DNA of 64,000 nucleotides from Hygrophila difformis (GCA_030278955.1 JAOANR010000006.1:56014915-56078914); one strand, 5' to 3'; counted from the stretch's first letter, positions 9,075-20,890 are shown. Notes: generated by a model from the letters alone, not told the origin. Made by a program: numbers and translations.

Positions 9075-9685
9075 GTTATTTACCGACTAAAATAGGGGAA
9101 GGGCTTGTGCATGTGGCAGCAATTTCTGTGGACCTATTATTTACTTTAGCTATCTAGACCTATGAAGTATATGTCTATATAAATTGTTTTTCTTCGCTTT
9201 TGACTTTTATTGAAGTTCTTTTCCTTTCATATGTTGTAATAATAATAATATAATAACAACAATATAATAACCAGTGGCTTTCTGTTTATGAGCCGGATGG
9301 TAGTACAAGAGTCAAGAGGGAAAGTGTTTATTACAATATGGTGACTGCGGAAAGTCCATTATTGTCTATATATAATAGAGAGAAACATGATCTATATATC
9401 ACCGGGTAGAAATTGCATAAATCCGACCATCTTTATTAATAATAGGCTGACGAGTCTTACATGTGTAGATGTGACTCAAAACCTGCCTCATCTGCGGGCT
9501 AGGCTAAGGCACCGTTGTTATTGAGTTGAGAGTTTCCAACTACCCAAACCCAAAGGAACCACATAGATGCTTAGGAGCACTAATTAGGCCAATGTACTGC
9601 ATTGTATTAATGATTGACCGACTGAATATTTGTGTTTCCTCATCAAGTCTCACTCACTGTGTTTACATTACTATATAAATATATG
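9075..9685. other. Intergenic DNA with short AAT-rich microsatellite
   Basis: No gene is recognised. An imperfect (AAT)n/(AAC)n tract occupies about 9237-9271. The remainder is ordinary AT-rich sequence. Confidence 0.6.
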
Positions 9686-9710
9686 TTTAACACTACAAGA
9701 AAAAAGGCGA

Positions 9711-10005
9711 TTACCGACCCCAAATTGGGGACGGTAACAGGCGGAGGCGGGTCGCCCAGCCACTTACCGACCCCATTACCGACCCCAAAGTGGGGTCGGT
9801 AATTTCTTGGTAGGTGATTCAAGACCGACCAAATTTTCTTCGGGTCGGTAGGTTACCGACCCATTTACCGACCATCTTGTGGTCAGTAAATTTACCGACC
9901 CCATATGGGGTCGGTAGGAGGGTCGGTATTTTAGGAAATGGGACCTCTTGGTCCAGGGATTACCGACCCCATTTGGGGTCGGTAATGGAGTCGGTACCCA
10001 ACTGA
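9711..10005. repeat. CACTA left subterminal repeats
   Basis: Alternating direct and inverted copies of TTACCGACCCC and GGGGTCGGTAA, at least ten motifs, many paired as small hairpins. They mirror those at 17402-17575. Confidence 0.9.
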
Positions 10006-10377
10006 ATTTGTGACCAGAAATGGCTGTTTTGACAGCCATCCCTGCTGCCACAAATCAGGCAATACCAACAAAACAATAAGACATCCAATACCACATCCAC
10101 TACATTACAAACATCAACAACTACAACTTATATACTCCTCAACTCTTCAATTCTTACACAAACTTATCAAATTCTATTAACCAAGTCCTCAAATCAAACA
10201 TCGTCCAACATTCAAAATATCAACACAAGTATTATCAAGTTCTCCACCAAAGTCCAACTGCAAGTCTACCAAAATCCATTCATCCCAACATCAATAAACA
10301 CAAGTCCAAATGGTCTATCCACTTCTAACAATTGAAATGTAGACAAAAGTATCATACTAACCAAACATAAAATGTCA

Positions 10378-13300
10378 TCAGTGAACACCTAGCCCACCTC
10401 CACCCAAGCCATCATCCCCATCTCCGTCGTCTGGGGAACGAGGCCTCCGCACTCCAAGTACCCGCTCCAGCTGCTCGGCCATGCTCAAATGCTCCTGTGA
10501 CAGCCGCTCAATCCTCTCAAGTGCAGCATCGAACTGCTCATGTGTGACATACCCAGATGGGGGAGGAGGTGTGGAATCAACAGGGGCTGGCCGCCTAATC
10601 GCTCTAGCCATCGAGCCTATGCCAAAAATATTCCCCCGTCTGTCGGGGCCACCCGGAACATCGACGAACACGTCATCCGGGTCGAAGTTAGGCCCAATGG
10701 CTGAGTTCTGTGACAACTGTGTAGAGACAGCATTGAATTGGTCCTGCAATACAAGTGAAAGAAGATAAGGTGCAATTTAGTGTCAACGTGGTGAATTGAG
10801 ACTATATTTTAATCGATCATTAGTAGATATACATGAAGTCGCTCTGACGTCGGCGTGACCCAATTATCCTTTTCGTGTCCCCTCGTATGTGTGTGCTCAT
10901 GAAGCTCGTGAAGATGGATAGGCCTGTTACGATCAGCAGACTGCACAAATTTTGCACAATATAAGTCTTCATTTTGTACAAATAGGTGAAGAATGTTAAC
11001 GAGAAACATACCAGCTTATCGGCAGTGGCCAGATGAGACTTTGTGCCCGCTGTATGTGTGGGGAGGGCCGGTGCATCCTCCTGTCCCCGGCGTCGGTTCA
11101 ACTTTCCCCGTTTTGACTTCTCCTTAAAGGCCGCCGAATCCCAAAAGCGTCTCCAGTTCTCTGCAACCAACTCATCCGCCGGGTACGCCTTCTTCTTCTT
11201 TCGTATGTCTAGGGTGTAATCCTTATACCTAGCAATATTCAAACGGTGCAGTGAAGTTATATTATCTGTTGAACAGAAATGTAAATTCAACGCTAGAAAG
11301 TACCGGGCAATATTCTTCTTCTCCCACTCCTTCCTCACAGCCAGAGCGTGCTGAGGGGCCCACCGTGCCACTTTCTGCATTTTAATTTGGATCAAGATAC
11401 ATACAACAATGACGGAACAGATATATATCTTAATTAATGTAGTCGGTACCTGAAACTCGCCCCAGTAGAAGTCTTTGGTCTCCCGAGAGACCTTTCCCCA
11501 ACTAATCCCATTCATGTCAGCACGCATGGGATAAATATCAGTGATCTTCCGGACCCGTGCGTTACTGAACTCCAATCTATATGACACATTTGCTATGTCA
11601 CACGTCGATCAAAGTAAACAAGTAACCCAAAAGATTTAAAACGTAAAACACTTACACCCCATCCGATCTGGGCTCAACTAAGATCCTATCTCCTCCAACC
11701 TGGGAAGCGGGAGGTGCCTGCTGTGAACCGGAAGCTGCCCCAGATGCAGATCCCACAGAACCTGTTAAATAATATCACATTAATAAAGTCTATAGAATAT
11801 AACGAAATTCTCAACGGGAAACGTAGTACCTGGAGTACGAGGCATAGGAGTCTCTGGGACGGGAGAAGATGTCTCCGGTATCTCACTGGGCTGCTCCTGT
11901 GAGCCAGCCTCTACAACTGTGTTACAACAGATAAAATATGATTAGTGAAGGCTAATATATGGAGTTAACATCGAAAAAATAATTTAGACCATGCCATGAT
12001 TTGTTTAAATTTATATCACAAATACCTGCGTTCGAAAGCTGAAAGTCCTCCATCGCCGCTCGGATAGCTGACTGCAGCTGAGGCCCTGTGACTAGGGTTG
12101 CAATCGAATCGAATCGAAGCGAATACCACCCTATTCGATTCGATATTCGAAAATTGTTCAACTATTCGTATTCGTATTCGATTATTTTTCGAATAATAAA
12201 TAAGATTCGTATTCGATTCGAAGTTACTATTCGAATTATTCGAAACTATTCGAATATTCGATTCGATTTTTCTACACAATATTATTTGATCCGATTCGAA
12301 GATATTCGATTCGATTCGTAACTATTCGATTCGTAATTTTTCGATTCGATTCGAATTGTTGTGACTTATGAATAAACCTGTAAATTTTGAAATCTGCATT
12401 CAACCATAGGTTAATGCTCTGTTTTTCTTTGCTCAAATAAAATTACACTTACAGAAGTACTTGCAAGATTTTCCCTCATGGGATGTGCCTTTCTTGTGCA
12501 TTTTCCACACCAACACAACATCAACAATGTCCGAATGGGACAAGAACAAAAAGAAAAAAATACAGCAACGATAAAAATTGGGAAGAACATAAGCATAAAC
12601 TGAAAATACACAATAACAAAAAAAAAAAATCTAAACTTCGACCAGATTCTAATCAACTCAAAAAATCGAACCTAATCGAAGCAGTATCGAAGATTAGTTC
12701 TGAAATTTAACAAACATTAGCCTACATTGTCGGCTCCTCCTTTGCTTCAGCGCCTCCTTTGCTTCAACGGCTGCTCAGCTCCTCCTTTGCTTCAGCGCCT
12801 CCTCGCAGCGCAGGAGTCTCCTCCATTGTCAAATATCAACTAAATACAAGTTTCCTCCGGCTGCTACAATATCTTACCCCTGGCTGTCTCATCTCTCTCG
12901 CCATAGCCGCTGCTCAAGCATTTCTCCCCAGATTCGGTCACCACCACCGCTGTTCACCAACACCATCGGCAGGGCCACCATCGAACGGCGTCTCCATCTA
13001 CTTGCTCAACACCACCGGCGGCTGCTGCACTCGCTACCACAGCTCCGCTATTCTCTCCCTCTCGCCCTTTTGCGTCTCCTCTGCTCACCAATCTTGCAGC
13101 CATGGCCGCTGCTCACTGTACGAAGAAAAAGGGAAGAAAAAAAAAATGGAAGAAGGGAAGAAAAGATATAGCAGCGGCGCCAACCCAACCCTAAAACTCC
13201 TCAATCTGCTTACTGCTGTAGTGCTTTCTCTTTTTGTGCCGTCGTAAGAAAACTAGGGTTTAGGAAGCTGGGCCAAAAAGAAAATTGGGCTGTATGAATA

Positions 13301-13689
13301 ATTGGGCTGGACAAAAAAACAAATAATATAGGAAGTGAGAAGGAAAAAATATACTATATTACATATAAATATAATAATATATATGATTTTATGAAATACA
13401 ATAAATATTTAATCGAATACGAACGAATATCGAATCGAATATTGAGATTTTGTATTCGTATTCGTTTACTTATCGAATCGAATCGAATATATTTTATTCG
13501 AATCGAATCATAAAATTCCGAATACGAATAGCAAAATTTCGGATCGAATCACGAATCGAATCACGGATCGGTCGATTCTGTTGCAACCCTACCTGTGACC
13601 CTGTGCGGGGTCCCCGAACCACCGGATCTGGATCCCGATCCTGACCCACTGGGCGTCCTAGATGACACCCCACGTCCTCGTCCTGACAT
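10378..13689 (-). pseudogene. CACTA TNP1-like protein (plant transposase Ptta/En/Spm), disrupted
   Basis: A multi-exon gene on the minus strand. The first exon starts at ATG 13689 (MSGRGRGVSS, Gly/Ser-rich) and is split by a hAT element between 13592 and 12092, resuming to a GT donor at 12026. Further exons, each with AG/GT borders and compatible phase, are 11916-11830, 11761-11656, 11576-11450, 11374 to about 10990 (probably with a 78-bp intron ending before YKDYTLD), about 10940-10810, and 10743-10378. The core reads RKITDIYP, ISWGKVS, NWRRFWDSAAFKEKS and NRRRGQED...HTAGTKSH, typical of the Transposase_24 family. The C-terminus has the VPGGPDRRGNIFGIGS block and a coiled coil. TNP1/TNPA-type proteins bind the subterminal repeats. 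Without the hAT insertion the frame would be essentially open. Confidence 0.85.
12093..13591. mobile_element. Non-autonomous hAT element inserted in TNP1 exon 1
   Basis: Perfect 11-bp terminal inverted repeats TAGGGTTGCAA / TTGCAACCCTA and a perfect 8-bp duplication CCTGTGAC (12085-12092 and 13592-13599), diagnostic of the hAT superfamily. Both subterminal regions (12100-12350 and 13400-13580) are dense in ATTCGATTCGA-type words in both orientations, probably transposase binding sites. The 1.5-kb interior has no transposase. An open frame at 12759-13247 is proline/serine/histidine-rich and unrecognised, perhaps captured or low-complexity sequence. Confidence 0.92.
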
Positions 13690-13790
13690 CTGCAAAATTT
13701 ATTTATCATTAGTTGTTACATTTACAATTAAGTTCAATTAAGATATATATTTTGAATCTTAATAAGATTAGCAATTAGGTAGATCACATT

Positions 13791-16141
13791 TCAAACTTGA
13801 AAATCCTCATCCGAAGTCTCCTGTGATGGATCATCCGGATCAGAATCATTTGAGTTGGAATCAGTGCTTATCGATGATTCTGAATCACTACTCTCATCCT
13901 GCTGAAGTTCAACATATTGAACGTCGTCGTCTGTTAGGCGCTGTCGCGAGGCAGTAATGGTTGTAGATTCGAGGCCAAGTTGTTCTGGGGCATCGACTTG
14001 GAACGCATCCACTTCTACTGATGGACTAACTGTTATTACACCTCTCGGTTTGACTTTACACACCGCTAACCACTCATTCCGGCTAGCAACTGGTCTGGTG
14101 TTTGGGAACGGTACGTAACACGCCTGTTCTGCCTGATTAGCAAAGATGAAAGGTTCGTATACGTTCAAAGAGCTAGAATGATCTATTTCCACAAGTTTGT
14201 ACTTGGGGTGAGTGCGTGTCCCAAGTTCGATACGCATCCATCGGGAAACCTTAACCCTGCAACCCACCTCAAGAATACATCATGCCTCTCCTTATCCATT
14301 GTATAAACGGCTTTAGGATATCGGCCGGAACGACTGTCCCTATGCAGTTCAGGCCGATTACACAGCCCCACGAGGTCCTCACGTGCCTTCGCATTATCCT
14401 TTGTCTTCCCCTGAACATCCATGACCGTGTTGAAAACATTTTCAAACACATTCTTCTCAATGTGCATTACATCAAGATTGTGACGAACCAAATTTGTTTT
14501 CCAATAAGGTAGATCCCAGAATATACTCTGCTTTTTCCAGCCACAAGTCTTACTAATTACTGCATTCTCCTCAACTCCTCTTAATTCAGTTACTCGACGT
14601 AGACCATGCAATTCTATGTCTTCCAACACTTCGTCGCCGCTCTTGTACCTTGGTGCCAATCTGTGTTCCTCCCGATCCTTCGTAAATTTGGACTTATCAA
14701 TCCTAAAAGGATGATCTGAAGGCAGGAACTTCCTGTGAGCATCAAACCACGACTGTTTGCCACCCTCTCTAAGGCGTATCGATTCTGTTTCCTCCATACA
14801 AACTGGGCAGGCATATTTCCCATACGTGCTCTAACCAGACATCATAGAATAAGCCGGGAAGTCTCCAATTGTCCACATCAACGCTGCCTTCATCTGAAAG
14901 TTTTGTTTTGTATTTCGGTCGTATGTTGTGATCCCAACATCCCACAACTCCAAAAGCTCGGCTATTAAAGGTTGTAAAAAGACATCGATCCCCTGTTTTG
15001 GGCTTGATTTCCCAGGAATAATGCACGTGAGAAACATGTATTCATCTTTCATGCACATGTGAGGAGGGAGGTTATATGGGGTTAAAATTACTGGCCAACA
15101 TGAGTATTGCGATCCCGACTGTCCAAAAGGTTGGAAACCGTCCGTAAAAAGTCCCAAGCGCACATTTCGCCCCTCCGACCCAAATTCTGGATGAAATGTA
15201 TCAAAGTCTTTCCATGCTTTCGAGTCACAAGGATGACACATCTCTCCTACCGAATCATGATGTTGTCCGACGTGCCAAGTCATATGTTCCGCTGTCGCCT
15301 CCGATGAATACAACCTTTTTAATCGGTTTCTAAGTGGGAAGTAGAACATGTATTTTCGTGCGATCCGTGAATTGGAATTCGTTTCCCGATAACGAGGTTT
15401 GTCACAGAACTTGCAATTCTCTAATGTAGCATCTTCACGCCAAAACAACATACACCTATTCTCACAACAATCTATCTTCTCAACAGGTAGGCCCAATCCC
15501 TCAAGTAGTTTCTTTGCCTCGTAGAAGTTCTTAACCATAGCATTATCCTCGGGAAGCAAATCAATGATTAGTTGGCACAACGTATCAAAGCACCGCTCCG
15601 ATAAGTTGTGTTCGGCCTTAATGTTTAATAACCTTGCTATTGTAGATAACAAAGTCATTTTCTTGCACCTAGGCCACAAATCTTTGTCTGCCGCCTCCAA
15701 CATACGGTAAAACAGTCTCTCTTCTGGATTTGGTTCCTCTGGTGGCCTCGGTTCACCGTCTTCATCATGTGCTGTAGTGTCGGGCATACCAAATCCCATT
15801 CCCTCGTAAACCATTTGTAAGTAAGTATCCTCAGGTGCATCTACTGATGGGGCTCCCGCACCAACATCGTCGTATCGTTCAAATTGGAGCACTTCACCAT
15901 GACACGTCCACCTTTCATAGTTAGGGACAAACCCATATTTTTGTAGATGGTACTTGATGTCATCATCAGGTAGATAGCACTTGTTCCTACACTTACCACA
16001 TGGACACCTTAATTTTTCCTGGGCCCTATCGACATCTGGGTTTCCATGAGACATACGTAAAAATAATTCTACTCCATTAGTAAATTCGGATGTCACTACT
16101 CCAATTTCACGACGGGAGCGGTACATCCAACTCCGATCCAT
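13791..16141 (-). pseudogene. CACTA TNP2-like transposase with nonsense codon and internal deletion
   Basis: From ATG 16141 (MDRSWMY): a transposase-associated N-terminal domain with RCPCGKCRNKCYL near aa 45, then the tnp2 catalytic region (LPEDNAMVKNFYEAKKLL, CMLFWREDATLENCKFC, TPYNLPPHMC, TIGDFPAYSMMSG). A TAG at 14833-14831 stops the frame, but the same frame continues directly (YGKYACPVCMEETE, HNLDVMHIEKNVFENV) to 14183. The TAG is where TNP2 proteins have Trp, so it is a TGG-to-TAG change. After FPDGCVSN the sequence jumps, in another frame (14267-13791), to a DUF4216-like C-terminus (GTRTHPKYKLVE, FIFANQAEQACYVPF, EWLAVCKVK). The intervening catalytic and DUF4218 parts are missing. The gene is dead. 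Confidence 0.9.
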
Positions 16142-16144
16142 CAC

Positions 16145-17401
16145 CTACGAATGTGGCAATACGACACATAATGAAACTAATTTAAATCAATAATGTTAGG
16201 TTGTTCGTTAACTTTAAGATATTGTATTTCTTCAACTAAATAATTAGATATGACTTATTTTATATGTTCATTATTACATTATTAATAAATGAAATTAGAA
16301 TTGTTTCGTTGAAATTATATTACTAACTATATTTTATTAGAATTTAGATACGCAATTTTGATTCATTGTCGCTCCTAAATGTGTCTTCAGAATAATATTT
16401 TTTTTATAATTCATTCAAGGAATCCAATACCACATCTAACCAAAAAAATTCATTCTACTACACCTCCAACAATTCTACTTCAACTCCAACACTCAAGAAC
16501 TAAATCTCATTCCACATCATAGAGTCCAATTATACCAACACATGCACTTCCCACTCCAATCACATCTACTTCAATACGACATGAGAAAAACAACATCAAA
16601 AATTCAAGAAAAATTGATATACCAAGTTCTAAATTAATACAAAGTTCAAAAAACACATGCACTTTAGAATCATACAACATTCTCAAGACATATAACTGTG
16701 CAGGCATGTACACCGTACCAATTTCAACTTCAACAAGACATAAGGTTCTTAAAAATCATATAACTTTCTCATACGAACTCCAATTTGAGCATATCATATA
16801 TCAAAATTCATCTACTCGACGAGAGCTTTCTAACTATGTGCCTATAATTTCGAAATTCCAAAAAATGAGTGCAGAATGGCCCGAAACAGCCGCTGCTCTA
16901 TACATTACAACCCGAAAATTATTTTTTTTGCAAATTTGGATAACCAATCGCACAAATATGACATTATAGATTACGACAATTCAAGTATACCAATCTCAAG
17001 TTAAACAACATATGCGAATAATATAGAAGGATCTACCAAGCCAAAAAACAAAGCACATCTTCAAACAATCCAAAAATAACAACAAACAAATGGATTAAAA
17101 ATGAAGAAATAGCCAATCGAGTACCTTCGATTACTACACGAATGGAATGAAGAGGATGTTTCGGGTGGAAAATCACTTGGAAACCGAAGCCTCGAAAGGC
17201 CTCGGTGGATGCTCTCCCCGGCGGAGAAACTGAGGCGGCGGGTGGCGTCGGCGGAGCGGTGGTCGGGGACAGGCGTCGACGGCCGGTGGCGCGCTGGCGG
17301 TGGTCGGCTGGGCGTCTGGGGTTGCCGTCGAGTGAAGGGAGGAGGGAGTTGTGTTTTCGACTGATTCTGGTCTCCCCGATTTGGGGATTTTAATCCCTAG
17401 A
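16145..17401. other. CACTA 5' non-coding region
   Basis: No credible gene. 16145-17130 is AT-rich. 17190-17340 is strongly GC/CpG-rich (repeated GGCGG and CGGCGG words) and may be the TNP2 promoter or an untranslated first exon read on the minus strand. Confidence 0.6.
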
Positions 17402-17575
17402 TTACCGACCCCAATTGGGGTCGGTATCACCGACCACAAAACCTGTAGTCGGTGATTTGGTTGCCAACCACAGGGGGACCCCATAACGGTCATAAAAATT
17501 ACCGACCCCAGTTGGGGTCGGTGCTGGGGTCGGTAAATCCGACCCGCACTTTGTGGGTCGGTAATTGGGGTCGGT
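17402..17575. repeat. CACTA right subterminal repeats
   Basis: Seven or more copies of ACCGACCCC / GGGGTCGGT in both orientations next to the right terminal inverted repeat. Confidence 0.9.
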
Positions 17576-17610
17576 AATCCTCATTTTTCTTGTAGTGTTT
17601 AAAATTGAAA

Positions 17611-17957
17611 TAAGAACCAGAAAAGTCCTTTTATGTATCAATAATTACCAATTTCATCCTTTAATTTTGTTAATTACCAAAACAGTCATGTAACTATTAT
17701 ATTGTGACCAATTTCATCATGTGAGCATTTCAACAAATTTATTTTAGGTCATTGAACTTTTAAATTGTTAGTTTTTACCCTAGGAAACTTTGACTTTGTA
17801 CAGTTTAATTAGTTCTAAAAATTATTTGTTGAAATGTCCAGAAATATCCCTAGATAAAATTGGTCACGATAGAATAACTACATGACTATTTTGATAGTTA
17901 ACAAAATTAAAGAATAAAATTAATAATTATCGATACATAGAACATTTCTGATTCTTA
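17611..17957. mobile_element. Foldback MITE beside the CACTA element
   Basis: The left arm (17611-17770) and right arm (17815-17957) are inverted copies with about 80 percent match by eye, including TCAATAATTACCAATT against the inverse of the right side, CTTTAATTTTGTTAA and GTCATGTA. The ends read TAAGAACCAGAAA...TTTCTGATTCTTA. No clear target duplication was found. It is non-coding. Confidence 0.7.
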
Positions 17958-18059
17958 ATCCCCATATAACTACATGAAATACTGTCCCCATATAACTATA
18001 TATAATGTACACGTTAATTGCGAGTTTCCAACTAACTGCACTTGTTTCCTTGTTTTTCA

Positions 18060-18250
18060 CGTTGCAATTTTAAGTGGACTTAGTGTCTGTTCTGCACGCA
18101 GCTTTTGGTAGCTTTTGAAAGTTTTTGGTAGCTTTAGCTTTTATTTTAAAACAGAAGCCCCGTTCTGCACATTAGCTTTTGGGAGCTTATACGAGATTAT
18201 GAGAGCTTTTGGAAGCTTCTTTTTAGAAGCAACCTGTAGTAGCTTTAAAA
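18060..18250. repeat. AGCTTTT-rich short repeat
   Basis: About ten AGCTTTT/AAAAGCT words in both orientations over 190 bp, with GTTCTGCAC at 18090 and again at 18162. It looks like a decayed MITE end. Superfamily is not assigned. Confidence 0.4.
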
Positions 18251-18414
18251 AATAAGCTAGTAGCTTATTGATGAGCAATTACAATTTTAACCCAATAACC
18301 AACTCATTATCCAATAGTCTACATAAATGTTTGTCCTTTTATGTCATTTCATATATTTTTTTTTACAGCTACAGCTAGTTGTACAGAACACTTACATAAA
18401 ACTGACAGAAATGT

Positions 18415-18547
18415 GTGTGGGAGCCCAAACAACACACATTACAAAATGGATAGGGGGGGGGGATCGAGGGCCAGGTAGGAATCGAACCTCCAACCATAAT
18501 GTTGGAAGTCGTGGAAAATGACTACTACGCCAAGTCATCAACCCCTA
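18415..18547 (-). mobile_element. SINE (family 1), minus orientation
   Basis: Read on the minus strand it contains a box-B-like GGTTCGATTCC and the family's conserved tail (GTAATGTGTGTTG, GGGCTCCCAC). It is related to 19040-19200 and 46201-46365. It is interrupted by a G10 run. Confidence 0.6.
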
Positions 18548-18689
18548 CTACATGAAGTGCTTGTTCATTCCCTTTCCTATGATGTTAGGGAAAGGAAAAA
18601 ATAAAAAAAAATAATAAAATAATAAAAAAAAAACCTACATAAAATAGCAATTGTGATTTGATCCATTCCCATACTCCCATAAAGTCTTC

Positions 18690-18835
18690 CCTTTCCAACC
18701 TTATAGTTGGGGATTCGACTCCCGACCCAAGCCAGTCTCTCATCCATCCCCTTTATTCATTTGTAATTTATATGGTATGAGCTCTCACCACCCATTTTTT
18801 TCTCTGGCTTCAGATTCTCAAAAAGAAAAAGAAAA
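18690..18835 (+). mobile_element. SINE (family 1), degenerate plus copy
   Basis: GGGGATTCGACTCCCGACC (box B region), then CCTTTATTCATTTGTAATTTATATGG and CTCTCACCACCC, the family's 3' body, ending in an A-rich tract near 18820-18835. Confidence 0.55.
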
Positions 18836-18995
18836 ATTATCAGGATGAACGGATTATGTAATAATTACCTTAATACTAGCTTAATTAGGAAAATTACTAA
18901 CATTTGAGAAACTATTTATTGGTCCAAATGAGTTTATTTAAATTAAATTTTTATTGGTGAATTTTTCTTTTTGATAACAAAGTAACGCACAAGCC

Positions 18996-19202
18996 CATCA
19001 CCCCTTTCCAACAAATTTTTATTGGGGAATTATTAAGATGAAGGGATGAAGATTTAGCACAAGTGGTTAAGTACCTAGACTTCCAATGGAAGGTTGGAGG
19101 TTCGATCCCCACCGGCCCCCTATCCTTCCCTTTTATTTCCCTTTGTAATTTGTGTAGCATGCAACACCCCCTTTTCAGACCTTCAATGACTCCTCCAAAA
19201 AA
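18996..19202 (+). mobile_element. SINE (family 1), plus copy with good A and B boxes
   Basis: TAGCACAAGTGGTTAAGT (box A region, near 19053) and GGTTCGATCCC (box B, near 19100), then TTTGTAATTTGTGTAGCATG and an A8 tail. A 16-bp near-identical flank, AAAGTAACGCACAAGC (18979) and AAAGTCACGCACAAGC (19203), is probably the target duplication. Confidence 0.75.
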
Positions 19203-19494
19203 AAAGTCACGCACAAGCATCGATCAAGAAGAAATCTCTAAAAAGAACTATAGAAATGGGGCAGGGAAAGTCGAAAGCGAAACATATTTTTATTTTCATT
19301 TTTTTAAAAAAAGGCTACTCCCTCTATCCCATTTTTTTGTCTGAAAATTTTTGGACACGCAGTCCAATTCTTTTATTTAACATATTATATCCTAAAATAT
19401 ATAGAAGTAAAATTTATATAAAATATATATTATAAAACTAGGCGAAAAGAGTAATCCAACAAGATCTCATTTGGCTACCTTTCTTCTTATATAC

Positions 19495-19835
19495 TACCTC
19501 CGTCTCGGTGTTTGTGTTACGGATGATTTTTTGACACTATTCACTGTTTAACTTTGATTCAAATTTTTATCATAGTTATGTACTTAAAAACATAGTCAAG
19601 TGAGATCTTGTTAGATTCGTCTAATCTTGTAGTTTTATAATATCAACTTTTTATAATTTTTCATTGTACACAATTAAGTTATTAACCGTTAAAAATGTGT
19701 ATCGGCATACGTGTTGGGTGAGTCTGTGACAAGAACAATGAGACGGAGGAAGACGGCTACAAAAAGTTAGGTCAAGCATACACCATGAACAGTGTAAATA
19801 GTTAAAATATGACATATTTGACGGGGTGGAGGGAA
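19495..19835. mobile_element. Stowaway-like MITE (family A)
   Basis: TA|CTACCTCCGTCTCGG ... GGGGTGGAGGGAA|TA. The interior shares TTGTTAGATTCGTCTAAT and AAAATGTGTAT with 20632-20890 and 35911-36171. The TA duplication and CTCCCTCCGT-type ends are Stowaway/Tc1-mariner-like. Confidence 0.75.
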
Positions 19836-19861
19836 TAATATTTGGGGAACACACCGTACCC

Positions 19862-20580
19862 CTACGATATCAGCAGCAAGAACCGAGTGAGTGTCATCCA
19901 GGGGAAAGTCCATATCCTAAAGAACTCCTTGAACCAAGTCCCGCACCTAGCTAAGGCATCGGACACCGAGTTCCCCTCCCTCAACAGATGAAACCAACGA
20001 TAATGATGATGGAGAGCCGGTAGTTTAGCAATGTTTGTAATCAGAGGAAAGAGCAAGTGGTCACTACTGATGCCGTGTCTTATTAACCGCAAAGCTTCCA
20101 GAGAATCAAAGAAACAAACCGCCAAAACCACACCAATTAGGAGATCAAGATGTTTCATGCCATTCGAAATCCCATGCAGTTCCTCAGCAACGAGATTGGA
20201 AGCAAACCCCACAAACTCAAAAAACCTTTCCACCCACTGGTCATTCCCATCGGGAATGACATCCCTGATACGGATTTCCACAAACTCTAATGCCGAATCA
20301 AGACCTGCTCATAATCACCGGCAAAGAAGAAATGCGGTGGTGGTCGAGGATGGCTCGAGCGCAGGGGAAAACCATTGCCCTCGTCCCGACTATGGGGAAA
20401 ACCACAAGCCCCGAGTTGCCAACAGAGCATTCCTCCACATGAAGAAGCACCCCAAGTGACGAAATGGATTCCAAGAAACCAACTTCATAATAATATAGAC
20501 CTCGGCGGGTGCACACACGACTTCTCCAATGCAATTCCCAGGAAGCTAGCGAGCCCGAAGCAAAGTCTTCTATTGCATGA
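19862..20580 (-). pseudogene. LINE fragment with plant RNase H domain
   Basis: On the minus strand 20281-19862 encodes FFEFVGFASNLVAEELHGI, then FFDSLEALRLI and FHLLREGNSVSDALARCG. These are the C-terminal features of the RNase H found in plant L1-type LINEs (E of the AEL box, D of DS, H..REGN..AD.LA). An upstream frame at 20534-20298 continues the ORF out of phase. The element is truncated at both ends and has no poly(A) at 19860. Confidence 0.75.
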
Positions 20581-20631
20581 AGTTGTTTTTATTCAAACAA
20601 TAAAATAATAATCTTATAACAATCAAATATA

Positions 20632-20890
20632 CTCTCTCCGTCCCATACAAGACGTCATGTTGGACTTTTTGAAACTGTTCATTGTTTAACTTTGACTCAA
20701 TATTATTGCAATTATATATTTGAAGAAAATAGTCGAGTTCGGTCTTGTTAGATTCGTCTAATTGTATAGTTTTAGAATATATATTTTACGTAATTTTCGC
20801 TTGTATATATTTTGAGATATTAACGATTAAAGATGTGTATTGGATTGTGTGCAGAAGTCAAATAAGACATCTTAGCTGGGACAGAGGGAG
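20632..20890. mobile_element. Stowaway-like MITE (family A)
   Basis: TA|CTCTCTCCGTCCCA ... GGGACAGAGGGAG|TA (TA at 20630 and 20891). 259 bp, no coding capacity. Confidence 0.85.

Larger units (their letters stand above)
9691..17597 (-). mobile_element. CACTA (En/Spm) DNA transposon, full length, non-functional
   Basis: It begins CACTACAAGAAAAA (9691-9704) and ends with the exact inverse (17584-17597). The identity continues inward as GATTACCGACCCC. Both ends carry many subterminal copies of TTACCGACCCC/GGGGTCGGTAA (about 9711-10000 and 17402-17575), the usual binding sites for the TNP1/TNPA-type protein. Two genes lie on the minus strand: TNP2 (16141 to 13791) then TNP1 (13689 to 10378). The element is 7.9 kb including a 1.5-kb hAT insertion. 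Both genes are damaged, so it cannot move on its own, but the intact ends could still be mobilised in trans. The flanks share TTTAA (9686-9690 and 17598-17602). Confidence 0.95.

Noticed and set aside
12759..13247. 162-aa open frame inside the hAT element
   Set aside because: Not recognisable, biased composition, not a transposase; kept only as possible captured sequence.
19053..19115. tRNA gene
   Set aside because: Only box A and box B resemble tRNA; the copy is part of a repeated SINE with a poly(A) tail and no cloverleaf is evident.
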